Assembly: GCA_963921825.1 (NCBI GenBank)
Contig: OY997595.1
Span: 18,283,228-18,347,227 of the forward strand
DNA from: Erodium maritimum
Lineage: Eukaryota; Streptophyta; Magnoliopsida; Geraniales; Geraniaceae
Direction: 5' to 3'
DNA length: 64,000 nt
Numbering within the stretch: position 1 is the first letter of the stretch; each line of letters opens with the position of its first letter. The notes beneath the pieces were generated by a model. The model was not told where the DNA came from. It made no database searches and worked only from the letters and a program-made list of their open reading frames with translations. Positions 43,974 through 55,339 of this stretch are shown in pieces. Made by a program: the position numbers and the translations under genes.

Positions 43974-46792
43974 TGTCACGCCCCAAATCCGGTACTGACC
44001 GGACCCGAGACGTGACTTACGGAAAATTTAATAACAATTTAAAATAAATAATTTAAGTCTAAAAGTGAGAGAATAATATAAATTAACAGAGTTTGCAACT
44101 TGAGTCCTACGCTCAATAAATACATAAATCCAAAGTAAACGGTATGTCTCAACAAACATAAGAATAAATCTAAGCCCGGACCCTCGCTAGCCCCATGCTC
44201 CGCAATGTCCTCTAGTCCAGAGCATAGCTATCACCTGTAGAAAACACAGTAAGGGGAGTGAGCTTGACGCTCAGTAGGGAAAATCATCAAAACCTCCTTA
44301 TCTCGGATTTACCAAACGCAATTCCAAAATGTAAAGTTTAACGTTTAATACAAGGTTTGATAAAATCGATGCGACACTTAACCATTTTAAAACAATACTC
44401 AGTCGCCCGGTCACTCACCGAACCAACACCCCCCAACCTTAACCCGACAATAGTCATAGAATCAAAGCAATACCGGAGGAACAAACCCAAGAAACCACCA
44501 CAGTCACAGGCACCGTAACACTCAAAACACATCAAAGCTCAATCCAAACCAAATAATATTAACACAGGCAATTCACATAAATGCACGGTCTTGGGAGCAA
44601 CCCGCTCGGCCCGGCAAAGCCGTACACAACTTTCCCAAACACAAAGTCAGGAGAGGCGGTCGACCTCATCCGCGGAACACAGGCCCAGCCTCTTCGCGGT
44701 ACAACCTCATCGCGGTACACAGGCCCACCCTCTTCGCGGTTCCAACTCATCGCGGTACACAGGCCCAGCCTCTTTGCGTTACAACCTCATCGCGGTACAC
44801 ATTAGCCCAGCCTCTTCGCGAAACAACATAATCGCGGCATCGCGGAACAACCTCATCGCGGCTCAACATAGCGTTATACCGAGTGCTAGTCGGAAGGTAG
44901 GAATCCACCTCTTCGCGGGACACAGCGTTTTACCGACTCAACGTCGGAAGGTACGGAAACCACCTTTATCAAATAACCAGGGCACTCACAGTCACAATCA
45001 CAACCACAATCACAATCAAAATCATACTCACACCACTATCACGCACTTACCATCACTTACCGAAACCCCACTCAATGTGGTAAACCCCACCGGCTAAACC
45101 GGTATTCAATCCCCAACCTTCCCATAGTTCACCAAATAAACGAAACAGGAAGTAACCACTCAAGTCATCAACATGTTCGTTAATTATTAACCGTTCAAGC
45201 ATCAAAGAGCACACAACAGATACAATCCTACAGGCACGACATGGCCCGATTCTACCAGCACGACAATTTTCCCAAGACAGAATCGTAAATGTTCACAGTT
45301 GTATACGTCTACGCTAGTTATTCACATCCTATATGCATACTAGTTCTTTAACCGGTTATTAGGTTTCCCTATATGCATTCTAGTACAACTGTAAACAAAC
45401 GGGTTTCGAGGTAATCCCTACCTCTAGATGAACCAACAGCTGCGTCTCCTAGCTGCTGACGTCCTGGCCAACTCCGGTCTTCTCCGTGCTTGGGGTAAAG
45501 GCCTGGTTTAACACAAAAAGGACGGTATCAGTCCCGGTCCAACCCGTAACGGTTCTCAAATTTAATAATTAAGTCCAAAGTTCGATGTTCAAAAGTCCTT
45601 TAGAAGTCCGATCAGTTGTCCAAAAGTCTAGGTAATTATCTGATTTTAAGTCAAAGTTATTAATTAATTAATTAATTAAACTGGGTTGACCTTGAATCCG
45701 ACCCAGATCCGACCCGTCCAAGTCAACCAGTCCGGACCCGGCTCGAGCCCGACCCAAACCCGGACTCCACCCGAGTCCGAACCCGAACTCAGACCCGGTC
45801 CGAGCCCGAAGCCCAGACCAGATCCAACCCGAGGCCCAGACCCGAGCTGGAGCCCAAGTCCAACCCGAGGCCCAAGTATGAGGCCCGACCCTCACTCTAG
45901 GCCCAAGGACCGTCAGAAAACGAGCTAGGGTTAGGGTTTGAGCGGTTCAACTCAGGCGACGGTGGCGGAGCTCGAGGGTGTGTTTCCACGTCGGTGAGGG
46001 GCGTCAGAGGCTCGGGATGGGTGTTCCACGGCGGTCAGGGTGTCAGAGGAAGAAGAAGAGGCGATGGGAACTGGTTGGCGTGGTTCTCCGTCCGAATCTG
46101 ACGCCGTGGCGAGCTCGCCGGCGAGGAAACGTCAAATATGACGCGTGCGAACTCCGGCGACCATCTACACCCAAACCCGACCTAAAATAGCTCGCGAGGG
46201 AGCGAATATCAAAGGAGAAAAGGGTCGGGAATGACGAGTCGAGGTCGGATTTCATCTTCTCGACTCAGATCCGCTCGAATCTGGCGAGGCAAGGTCGAGA
46301 CGCGCGCGGCGGCGCTTCTTCGTGACGGGTTCAAGGAAGGAGAGGGACAGGGAGGGGAAATTTCTGGGTTTTAGGTGCGGCGAACTTCAATCGAAGGTTG
46401 AGGAAGAAGAACAAGCGAGAGGGAGGGAGCTGTAACTCCAGCGACGATGAACGGAGTGGGAACGGAGAAGACGAAACTTGGGAGAGAGAGAAGGGCGTCC
46501 TCGGTTCGCGTGCGCGCACTGAAGCTGAAACAGTGCGTTTGAAGGTTTTAAGGATAGGGTTTGATGCGGGCCTAACTTCGTGGGCCGCGAGCGCGCAAAT
46601 TTGGCCATGTCCGGCTCGGCCCAAACGGGTTGGGTCTGACCTGGTCTAACTCTAGCCTTCTTTTTTTTTTCTTTTCTTTTCCCCCCTTTTTTGCACTCGT
46701 TTAAATTTTTCGCTCCGCTTTCCAACCTCGTCGTTTAAAAACCGTTAATTTAGACAATTAAATTATCAGGTCTTTAAAGCGGGGCCGGTACG
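43974..46792 (-). repeat. Solo LTR, Ty3/gypsy, related to the 27-42 kb family
   Basis: On the + strand it starts TGTCACGCCCCAAATCCGG, the complement of the LTR end seen at 32005-32023, and ends near GCGGGGCCGGTACG, the diverged complement of the LTR start. Internal landmarks match in inverted order (CCCTACTGAGCG...AAGCTCAC, GCATATAGG, TAATAACCGG). No internal retrotransposon sequence follows on either side. Flanks GCGAG (43969-43973) and GCGAC (46793-46797) could be a 5-bp target duplication with one change. Confidence 0.7.
44665..44865 (-). repeat. About 40-bp minisatellite in solo LTR
   Basis: Four to five imperfect units of about 40 bp built on CTCATCGCGGTACACAGG and CCCAGCCTCTTCGCGG. It lies about 2 kb from the LTR start, the same relative place as the 57-bp array in the + strand LTRs, but with a different unit. 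Confidence 0.8.
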
Positions 46793-47295
46793 GCGACGCA
46801 TGATCGGTAGCGCGAGGCGAGTGAGAGGTCGTGGCACGGATTGAACGATAGGCGGCGACCTGCGGAGGTATTCCGTCTGCAGAAAAAGACAAGAAAAAAT
46901 AAAAGTGACTCCGATCAAAAGAACGGCGACGGTAGATCAGACCCCGAAGGGTAGAAGAGAGCTTTGGAAGCAGGGGCTTCGATGGTGAAAGCAGGGGGCT
47001 TCAATGGTGGCTGCCGTGGAGGAGGGTGGGGGGGGGAGAGGGGGGAGGGGTTTCGCGCAGAGAGAATTATGTTACTCTCTGCGCGCTCGATTTTCGAGAT
47101 TATTGTTACGCTGGTGAATCGAAACATACAATTTGGGAGAGGGATGTGGGGGGGGGGGGGGGGGGCTGTACACAGAGAGAATTAGGTTTCTCTCTGCGCA
47201 CTCGATTTTCGAGATTATTGTTACACTGGTGAATCGGAACATAGAATTTGGGAGAGGGATGTGGGATGTGGGATAGGGTTACACTAAATTCGACC
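46793..47295. repeat. GC-rich spacer with 91-bp duplication and G18 run
   Basis: A 91-bp segment at 47059-47149 recurs at 47175-47265 (both contain GCTCGATTTTCGAGATTATTG and GGGAGAGGGATGTGG). Between them is an 18-base G run (47148-47165). No gene seen. Confidence 0.8.
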
Positions 47296-47311
47296 TATTA
47301 ATTAATCTATA

Positions 47312-49738
47312 TTTTTTGAGGTAGAACGATGATATTATAAATTTAAAAGCATTCTGGTGCCTACGAATGCAGGAATCACCAAACATAACAACCAAACTAT
47401 CAGAACTTGAAAGGCAAATGCAGAAAAGTAAATGTTGCTCTTAGGCATAATGGCGGTCAGAGGGGTGGGACTACAGTAGCATCCGGGGATACCGATAAAG
47501 TATACTCCAACCATAAGAAACTGATCGAGCAGATCAGATGATGAACGTGCAGTGGTTGACCGATTACTCCCCCGGTAAGTCAGCGTGCGTCGTCCTCCCT
47601 TGACTGATAATGGTAGGGCTCCTGAACGCGGGATTGCTGACTCCGAAGTGATAGAGAAGTAACTCATCAACTGTTGGTGGTACCAATGCCACCTATACGC
47701 TAGGGAGAAGGTACAGTCGACCAAACCCTCCCTGCCCCCCTCAGTACTCATTCCTGGAAGCGAGGGTGCTTGAAGCCCCCCGCCGCTGCAGATGACGCCC
47801 CATTCGATGCCGCTGATTCTTCTTCCTCCGCATGATCCTCCTCCCTCACCGCCCTCTTATTTCCAGACAGTGACGGCGTCGAGTCACGTGGTAACCAACC
47901 CACCGGTACCTCCTCATCCCCTACTTCCTGATGTCCCCATCACCCTTTTCCTTCCTACCTTGGAGGTGTCCTTGGTGCCCCCTTATTCTGGCCTCCATTT
48001 CCCATTCCACCTATGTAAGTCCAGTTCATCCTTGGAACGTCCTTCCCATGTTTCGCTTTCTCTAGCGCCGATCTCGGATCCCCTGGCGCCTTCAGTGAGG
48101 ACCCCCTAACTCCCCCAATAATCGGACAGACTGGAAAAAGGTAGCCCGCACAACAACACCCAAAACAATGCTCAAGTAAATGATTACGAGATACTTAGAC
48201 GCGTTCTTACCTGAGAGACAGATAGACGGAACCAGAGTTGACTCTGCAAAGGTACTCGGATATCTGCCATGATTCTGATCTTCATAAAGTCCCCCAGCAG
48301 ATACTCTATTTGTCCACATCCACACCTTGGCAGACCCCCAATGTGTTTCCTACCCTGAATCCCACATCTCTCGTTCACGCCCCCATCGGCAAATTCGATA
48401 CTCGCGCCCAGACCGAGAAGTGATGGAATTGCAGGTCCTTGATCTGCATGTGGGCCCTCAGGTCCTAAAAAGGATCAGGGAGTCCCAAAAGGACCATGGT
48501 TCGCCCAACAGAACCCTTTCTCTCTCCTTAACTGATCGGAAGAAAAAAGCGACCACACCTCCCTCCAGAGGTTTGGCCCCGACCTTCATTCCCCATACAT
48601 CCTCCATCCGCGCCACCACTGACTTCCAGAAAATCTTCCTGGTGGTCAGGACCTTAGCTGCCAGCGCGAATCTATACAAATTCCCTCGGCCAGTAACCTC
48701 TTGGACCGACACAACTACCTCCTTGATCCTCATCGCGCCCATCTGGGAATCCAAAACTCCGACTTGATCCCCCGGGGAACGCCCATTTCCGTGATATGGG
48801 TCAACCAAATTGACCATAGAAATCGGGTTCCCCTGACCCGCCTGGTTCGAACGCCCATACGGATTCGGGCTCAACCCGCGACCCTGTTCTGACCCTGGTC
48901 CAGTGCCGCCCCGCTCACCCGGTTTGATCCGCAGCCCACCCGGCCCATCAACAACCACCCGGTCCACTCCATATCTCACTGCCCAACGGGCTACATCACC
49001 TCCCCCAGCCTGGGCCCAAACAGATTTCTGACCCAATCCAGCAGCCCAACGAGCATCACCCATAAACCCACAGCCTAGGCCCATTTCCTCTCCATCCCGA
49101 TCCTGCGCAACCCTAATCGCTTCTGGCGCCGCCACCCCTTTCCCTTTCCTTCTTCGCCAAGCAATCGCCTCCGGCGTCTCCTCCGAGGTGATTGCCGAAT
49201 CCGATGAGACCGGGATTGGGGTGTTCTCCTCCCCCATGGACGCCGGCAGTAAAGGAACAAAACCCTCACCACCACCGACCTGAACTGCTCCCGCCTCCAT
49301 CGATCTCCGCCCTACCCCACTGCCCAGCCGTCTCGGCCGAGGGCCTTTCGCCGGCGTACGGCGGAGGCAACTCGGTCCCGACCGAACCCGACCACCTACA
49401 ACCCAGCCATCCTCCTCTCCCGATCGGGCCGAGAAGTGCATCACCGTTTTCCCCTCTTCCCGGTCCGTCATCTCACCCACAGAGATCACCGGGTCCTCCT
49501 CCCTCGCCGTCTCCTCCTCCGGCATCGGATCCTCCTCTCCCGTCCTCTCCTCCTCTGGTGCCTCCGAACCTAACCCGTAAATCGAGCCATGTACGTCCAA
49601 CTCCGACAAACGTGGTCCCCAGTGTACCCTATCGTCGCCGCCCTTCTCCCCGCCCTACATCTCGCTCGAAAACGCTATGAAATCACGAAGGTTCACAAAA
49701 CTCGCCCTAAACCCTAGCAGAGGAAATAGAGAGAGCTG
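47312..49738 (-). mobile_element. Non-autonomous L1-type LINE with perfect 16-bp target duplication
   Basis: A complete minus-strand insertion of 2427 bp. TATTAATTAATCTATA occurs at 47296-47311 and again at 49739-49754. A short A-tail (TTTTTT at 47312-47317) marks the 3' end. The element carries an ORF1-like frame with a DUF4283 domain and a linker remnant (48184-48378) but no endonuclease or RT. A 450-bp 3' module is shared with the element at 42234-43434. It must have been mobilised by an autonomous L1. Confidence 0.85.
48458..49609 (-). CDS. L1 ORF1-like protein with DUF4283 domain, truncated
   Basis: An open frame of 383 codons. Residues 1-310 are Gly/Glu/Arg-rich, low-complexity and not recognised. 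Residues about 315-383 (KVLTTRKIFWKSVVARMEDVW, FFFRSVKERERVLLGEPWSFW) fit DUF4283, the domain at the start of plant L1 ORF1/Gag-like proteins, which bind the element's RNA. The frame ends right after the domain; the rest of the ORF1 pattern (FMKIRIMADIRVPLQSQLWF) continues in another frame at about 48190-48320, then a GTAAGA. The zinc knuckle expected next is missing. Coding capacity is doubtful but the frame is long for a GC-rich repeat. Confidence 0.5.
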   Translation of the reverse strand: MSELDVHGSIYGLGSEAPEEERTGEEDPMPEEETAREEDPVISVGEMTDREEGKTVMHFSARSGEEDGWVVGGRVRSGPSCLRRTPAKGPRPRRLGSGVGRRSMEAGAVQVGGGEGFVPLLPASMGEENTPIPVSSDSAITSEETPEAIAWRRRKGKGVAAPEAIRVAQDRDGEEMGLGCGFMGDARWAAGLGQKSVWAQAGGGDVARWAVRYGVDRVVVDGPGGLRIKPGERGGTGPGSEQGRGLSPNPYGRSNQAGQGNPISMVNLVDPYHGNGRSPGDQVGVLDSQMGAMRIKEVVVSVQEVTGRGNLYRFALAAKVLTTRKIFWKSVVARMEDVWGMKVGAKPLEGGVVAFFFRSVKERERVLLGEPWSFWDSLILFRT

Positions 49739-49754
49739 TATTAATTAATCTATA

Positions 49755-50345
49755 ATTAAACCATTTACTCTATAGTTTAACTGTAGTTTATTTTGGCAAG
49801 AGGTTTAGGTTGTGTGGATTTGATTTGAACACAAGATGGTAGGTGATTTAATGGGCAAGGTCACAAGTTTTCTCCAGCCCAAATATGAAGGCCCGTAATC
49901 TCCATTCGAACCTTAAGAAGTATTGTGTTTTTTAATTCGTCTTTTTATATAAATCCAAATGATTTTATTAAAGCTTGGTATGGAGCTTGAAGAACAAGGC
50001 CTTAATGACTTTTCTTTTTCAAACTTTGGAAAGACAAAATATTTTTATTTATTTTTTTTAAAATTAACAACTTAAATTGTCTCGTTTTAAATCTAGCTCC
50101 TTTTAACATCTTTTAAGTAATTATATCCCAATTTGTGAACTTTCCTCTACTAGCTACTTTATGTGATAGATTGTTCTTGTGTAATCCACGAGTGCATTTA
50201 TTATAATAGATTGTTAATTCATGTAAATAAGTATGAATTAAATCAAGTAAACAAGACAAGTACAATTTTTATAATGTTGTTTTTACTCTTACTTGAAATG
50301 AAGGCCAACGTGTATGGTTACACGTTGGGATCTTTTAGAAAGGGA
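49755..50345. other. AT-rich spacer
   Basis: No gene or repeat partner recognised. Confidence 0.5.
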
Positions 50346-50350
50346 GAGAT

Positions 50351-51370
50351 GGGGTTTTTTTTTGACGAAGAATCGGGAGGCATCAATATTATATATCCAT
50401 CAAGTGACATACATGCATCGGATGAAAGCGCCCAAGCAAACGATAAAATACAGACTCCAGACTAGCTAGCCTATAAAATTACAGACTCCAGACTGACTGG
50501 CCTATAGAATTACCGACTCCCTAACTGACCCAGAACGCAACAGAGTACGTCCCAGAACGTGCAAACAGATTGCACGTCAGAGGTGCAACGAAACCGTGCA
50601 CCCCTAAAGTGTCACTAAGGACACACCAAATCGTGCCACCGCAGACACACCAAACCGTGCAACAAGTGCACACCAAAACGTGCAACTAGTGTACACAACC
50701 CGTACAACTAGTGCACACCCAAACTATTATTGAAAAAGACAGTAAAAAAAATCGAACCGCCGGGCCGACCCAGATCTTAGCAGGTCCAAAAACCAGGCCC
50801 AAATCCAATCGACCGGACCCGGCCCGGATCTGAGCAGATCCACAGACCCTACCCAGACCCGAACCGACCCGGCCCAACCCGAGACACCCGGCCTAAAGGA
50901 CCTGGCCTGAGCCCTACCCGGATCCGACCCACGAGGCTGCAGCCGCACACGAACCCTGACGATCCCACCGTCGTCGTCGCCACTGCGCGGGGAGGGGGGC
51001 GAACGAGCTGGGTGGAGTGGCGCGACAGCAAGTCACCGGCGGAGGCGAGGTGGCGCGTGCGGCCGGCGACGGAGCCGAGAATCAGATCGGATCGAACCCC
51101 AGATCTGCCGGCAAGACGACGACACAAAGCTTCAGCACCACACGAAGAAGGGACTCCCCGTCGAGATCCGGGGACGGAGCGTCCATCCGTGACCGGAGGA
51201 GAACCAGTCCGGCCATGGAACAGGGGGGGCACGAGGGATGACGAGCCCGTGGTAAAGAGGCACGGAGGAAGAAGAGAGAGGAGGGGCAGAGGAAAAGGAG
51301 CTCGGATCCAAGGGTTCTCGCCGGCAACTGCCACAACCATGGTGGCTGTGGCTGTCGCCGACGAGAGATA
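50351..51370 (-). mobile_element. LINE-like retroposon, minus strand
   Basis: Starts with a T-run at 50354-50362, the A-tail of a minus-strand element whose 3' end reads ATATTGATGCCTCCCGATTC, a form common at plant L1 3' ends. It contains imperfect repeats: ACAGACTCCAGACT units (50450-50520) and degenerate CACACCAAAACGTGCAAC units (50600-50720). The 5' half (50750-51370) is GC-rich with no RT or DUF4283 seen. GAGAGATGGGG before the T-run and GAGAGATAAGGGG near 51365 could be a damaged target duplication. Confidence 0.45.
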
Positions 51371-51936
51371 AGGGGCGGCGGGAGGCTAAGGATTTGGGTT
51401 GGGCACTGTTTTCAAGTCAGACGTCTACAACCGTGCACTAGTTAGATCGTGTGGGTTAATTAGTACAACATGAAACTTTGAATGATGGGTTGACCCTTTG
51501 TAGTGTGTTGAAGCAAAGTTCTCTTTTTGGATGTAAAAGATAAGTGTTTCCCAACTCACCATCACATGGGTTGTTTCAGGAGCTATCACTATTTTACTTT
51601 GTTGGATCTAAAGATACCCAAAAACAAATATGGGCCCATATCTCACTTGATCATTATTGTTTGTTGGGCTTTACTTTTCATCTTCTTCGTCGAACTAACT
51701 TTTATGTTCTTTTATCATGCATGATTTCCTATTATTTTCATTTCCACAAAAAGGAGAAATCATATTGTTGCTCGTATTCTTCTGAAATCTAATAATTATT
51801 TTAGGATCTAGCTTTAGATTCTTTCTTTGAAAGGTTTTTAGGGTTTGTTTGGTAAGATTATTTTGTTGTTATTTCAAGTTGTTTGTGCTCAAAGATATTG
51901 ACATATACGCGGAAGAGAAAGTGCCAATTGTCTGTT
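51371..51936. other. AT-rich spacer
   Basis: No gene seen; short ORFs only. Confidence 0.5.
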
Positions 51937-51952
51937 AGAGTAAGGTTAAGGG

Positions 51953-53200
51953 GACGCGCGCCTCCCTTTCTCTCTCACCGAGAGAACAACGTCTCCATGC
52001 TGTTTTCGTCGCCGGTGGCTTCCATAACAGCCGACGGCCCCTACCTCGTCATCCTCCTCTATTATTCTTCTTTCTCGTCTTTACAATAGCGTCTAGACCT
52101 TGTGAATTTTGGCATAGAAGCAGCGCACTGGAGTTCGTGGCTGGAGGTCTTTGCTCCTCTTCTCCAGCAGCTCCGGCCGACCTCCTTAGCCTCCGTTCTC
52201 CGTCCCTCGAGTTCAGATCCGGCGACATGGACCTCCGTTCGTTGCCCAAGCCCCAACTTGCTCCAGATCTGAACTTGCTCCGGCGACATGGATCTCTTCC
52301 GGTCGTGGCCATGGCAGGGTTTGGAGGATAGATTTTCTGCTCCGTCCCCTCCCCGGCCTTGCCCCGACGACGGTGGAGGGTCTCCGGGTTTTTTTGGCTT
52401 TGGTCCGCTGCCTCTATGTCCCGTTTCCGTCATAGCCTCGCCGTCGCTCCCTCTCTCCGCCATGGACTCGTCGTCCCCAAGCTCATCCCCCAACTTGCTG
52501 GCCAGATCTGCCGGCCAAGGTGCTAGGCTGCCCAGATCTGGTGACACTTCATGCCCGTGCTCCGCTTCCATCCACCATAGACGGCGGTCGACCTTGAGCT
52601 CTCTGACAACGACGACTCGGCTACCTCCGGCCGAGCTCCTTAGCCACGTTATTTCTTCGGCCCAACGTGCAGGTCTGAACCCAGCTTCCGTCGTAACACT
52701 GCAGTTGATGTCATTCATCTATGCTCCTGCTTATTGTGTTTACCCGGCCAGTCTCGTGCATCAGCATTTAGCGTATCAGATCTGCATTCGTCGGCGCCGT
52801 CCACCTCGCCTCGACCCCAAGCCCTGTCATCGGAGGGTGGTCGCGAGTAGCTCTTGCTTGTCGTTGTTGGTTATTATGTTGTTTATTTTGTCTGCTATTA
52901 TCTGGTTGTTGTTTTGTCCTCCCTGTAGGAATCTTGGATATCTGACAGGTGGTAGTATGTCTGGTTTGAATTCTTTATCAGTATATCTCTCTAGAGAGCC
53001 GATAAAGAGGACCGACTAGTAGTAGTTGTTTGTCTAGGCGTTGCGTCACCCATGTCGAAAGCTATTCATCTCATTGGTCATTTTTTGGGCTCCCGAGAAC
53101 GATCAGTGGATGCAATGCTTGTTATTCCGCTTGTTCGGTTTAGTTTGTGTTCGGTTTGTAAGGTTTGTTAATTCATTAATGAATCTTTGTTTAAAAAAAA
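51953..53200 (+). mobile_element. Non-autonomous retroposon, plus strand, with target duplication and A8 tail
   Basis: AGAGTAAGGTTAAGGG at 51937-51952 recurs as AGAGTAAGGTTGAGGG at 53200-53215 (15/16), directly after an A8 tail (53193-53200). The roughly 1.25-kb body has a GC-rich 5' half with Ser/Pro-rich frames (52288-53019, 243 codons) and a 3' end TTAATGAATCTTTGTTTAAA as in plant LINEs. No RT, endonuclease or recognised domain, so either a deleted LINE or a LINE-mobilised sequence. Confidence 0.7.
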
Positions 53201-53279
53201 GAGTAAGGTTGAGGGATTATTTTAGCTTGTTTTTTTTACTAAAAGGTACAACTTTTTTAATATAGAAATAAACTATATA

Positions 53280-55200
53280 GGTGTGCGTCAGGGAATCCCT
53301 GACCACTAAAAAAGAACAAACATAGGACACATACTATTCGCAGTTCTTTAAAATACTAGAACCGTCACTGATAGTATTGAAACACCATATAGGCCGCCAT
53401 AAAGACAAGTAGAAAGGGTGGGGGATGATAAAATGGTACTGAAAGTCCCACTCCAAAGCTCGAGCAAGGACTGCATCAGTAGTAGGAGACAAGGCTTTCA
53501 CCAGGAACCCCTCCTAGAGTCAGTCCCTCCTGGGTGCCCAATCATTCCTCCTGCCAGGGCTGCTTTCCAGCCCCCGCCTAATCATCTCGGGGAGCGTTAA
53601 CAACAGTCATCTTCACTTCTCCGGTAGCAGTTCCTCCAATATCTCCAAGCGTAGGTGGAATGGGCACTGAAACTTTAGTGAACCGGCCACCAGAGAGCTG
53701 GCCGGTCACCAAATTTTTCCAACCGGGATCCATATTCCCGAGCTGGGTGCAAACCCGAGCCTCTGTATGGTTAGATAAAGTGCTCGGGGAAACACTCCCC
53801 AAGTTGGGCAGTATGTTGGACGATGACTCAGTCCAGTCTGTCGCATACTGCTTCACCTGCTTATCCCGCTGGAACTCCAACAGAGAGGTGTCATACCTTA
53901 TGGTACCCTACAACTCCAAATCAAAGTCTCGTACAATGTGCCCCATACGCCCATAGTTGAAGCAAAAGATTGGGAGCTTAGTGTAGGTGAGATCGGCCTT
54001 CACGGGATCCGGGAACTCCTTGAATCGTTGTACCAGACTCCGCTTGAGAGGACGCTCCAATAGGTGCCAATATCGTACCCGCACAATACCGCCCCAACAC
54101 ATACCCCACTGATTGTAGGGTACCTCAACACAATCCTCTAATGCGTCCCCGATTGTTTCTCTTGTGGCTTTCGTCCGGACCAACGGCGACAGCCCCGGAG
54201 CATGGACCCAAAGCTGCATCCGGTCCAATGTGGGGAGCTCTCAGGCACACGGATTCAGATCACCGAGCAATAGGGGTCGTCCGTTGAAACACCAAGGCTC
54301 ATTACCCTGGACCTAGGAGCGTGCCTCTGCCGACCGAAAGTAGAAGCTAAATAGTCCCAACCCGAGATCCTTGACGACGAGGCCCTCTGGTTCTTGCCCC
54401 CACACGGTGGTGATGATCCAGAGAAGGATGTCCTTTCAAGGAGGCTTAGTCTTCCGCAGCTTCCCCAACAGCCCCCACTGTTGACGGGCGATAATCGTGG
54501 AGGTAAATGGAGTAGCTCAAAAGCCCATCCTGAAGCGCTGCCTTCAAAGCCTACAACTTTGGTAAGGCCGTAGCATGAGGCGACGGGGGCTCATCCAGCG
54601 AAAGAGCCACCTTAAGTCCACGAACCATGCCATCCAGAATAGTGAGAAGCGAGGGGATGAGCGGGTTTCTATCCCGGTTGGGGAGACAACGACCCAATCC
54701 TGATTCCTTCCCGCCGTTCTTGGGAGGTCATCCATTAGAGCCTTCCCACGCACCGGATCTCGTTGAAGGGGGGGGGGGAGGATCAAACCGAGGAATCTGA
54801 ACGCATGGAAGGGTTGGCGAAGGGATGTGGCGGTGGAGGAAGAGCCAACACAAGGTTACTTGAAGGTGGTGGAGTGGAGGTACCCATAGAGAAGGGTACC
54901 AATTCCGTGTAGGGAAAGAGGATCGGGGGAACCACTTAAGTTGGAGAAAGCGTTGCAAGAGACCTGACTAGGGTTGGCTTTGTCTTTCTCCTACGTTGTG
55001 GTTTTAAAGGCAGAGGTTCCTCATCGGACAACGTGGTCCTCGTGGGAAATGACTGCACTAGGGGCGACGTGACAAGGCTGACAGGGACTGCATCAGCGGT
55101 GTTAGTTGTGTCGGCGGCGGGAGAAGAGATACAGAGCACCATGGTCGTAGAGGGTGGGCAGCTAGGGCTAGGGTTTAGCTCTCGATTAGCGAGAGAGACA
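53280..55200 (-). pseudogene. Broken L1 LINE ORF1 (DUF4283 plus zinc knuckle), minus strand
   Basis: The probable start is near 55142 (MVLCISSPAADTTNTADAV). Pro/Ser-rich segments in shifting frames follow, then the end of a DUF4283 domain at about 54360-54230 (LFSFYFRSAEA, EPWCFNGRPLLL) with an in-frame stop. The open segment 54228-53908 carries MQLWVHAPGLSP, a WGGIVRVRYW strand and the zf-CCHC_4-type end LPIFCFNYGRMGHIVRDFD. The knuckle has lost two of its Cys. No ORF2 follows to the left. Several stops and frameshifts. Confidence 0.7.
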
Positions 55201-55339
55201 GATGTCTTAATATTATTTCAGCATGTTATTTAAAAAATTGATTTTCTTTCATTTATTAATTAAATATCTTTAATATATTTTTTAAAATTTTCAGTTTGCT
55301 TTTATTCTTTACTATTTTTTTTAGAAATTCATTTTGTTG

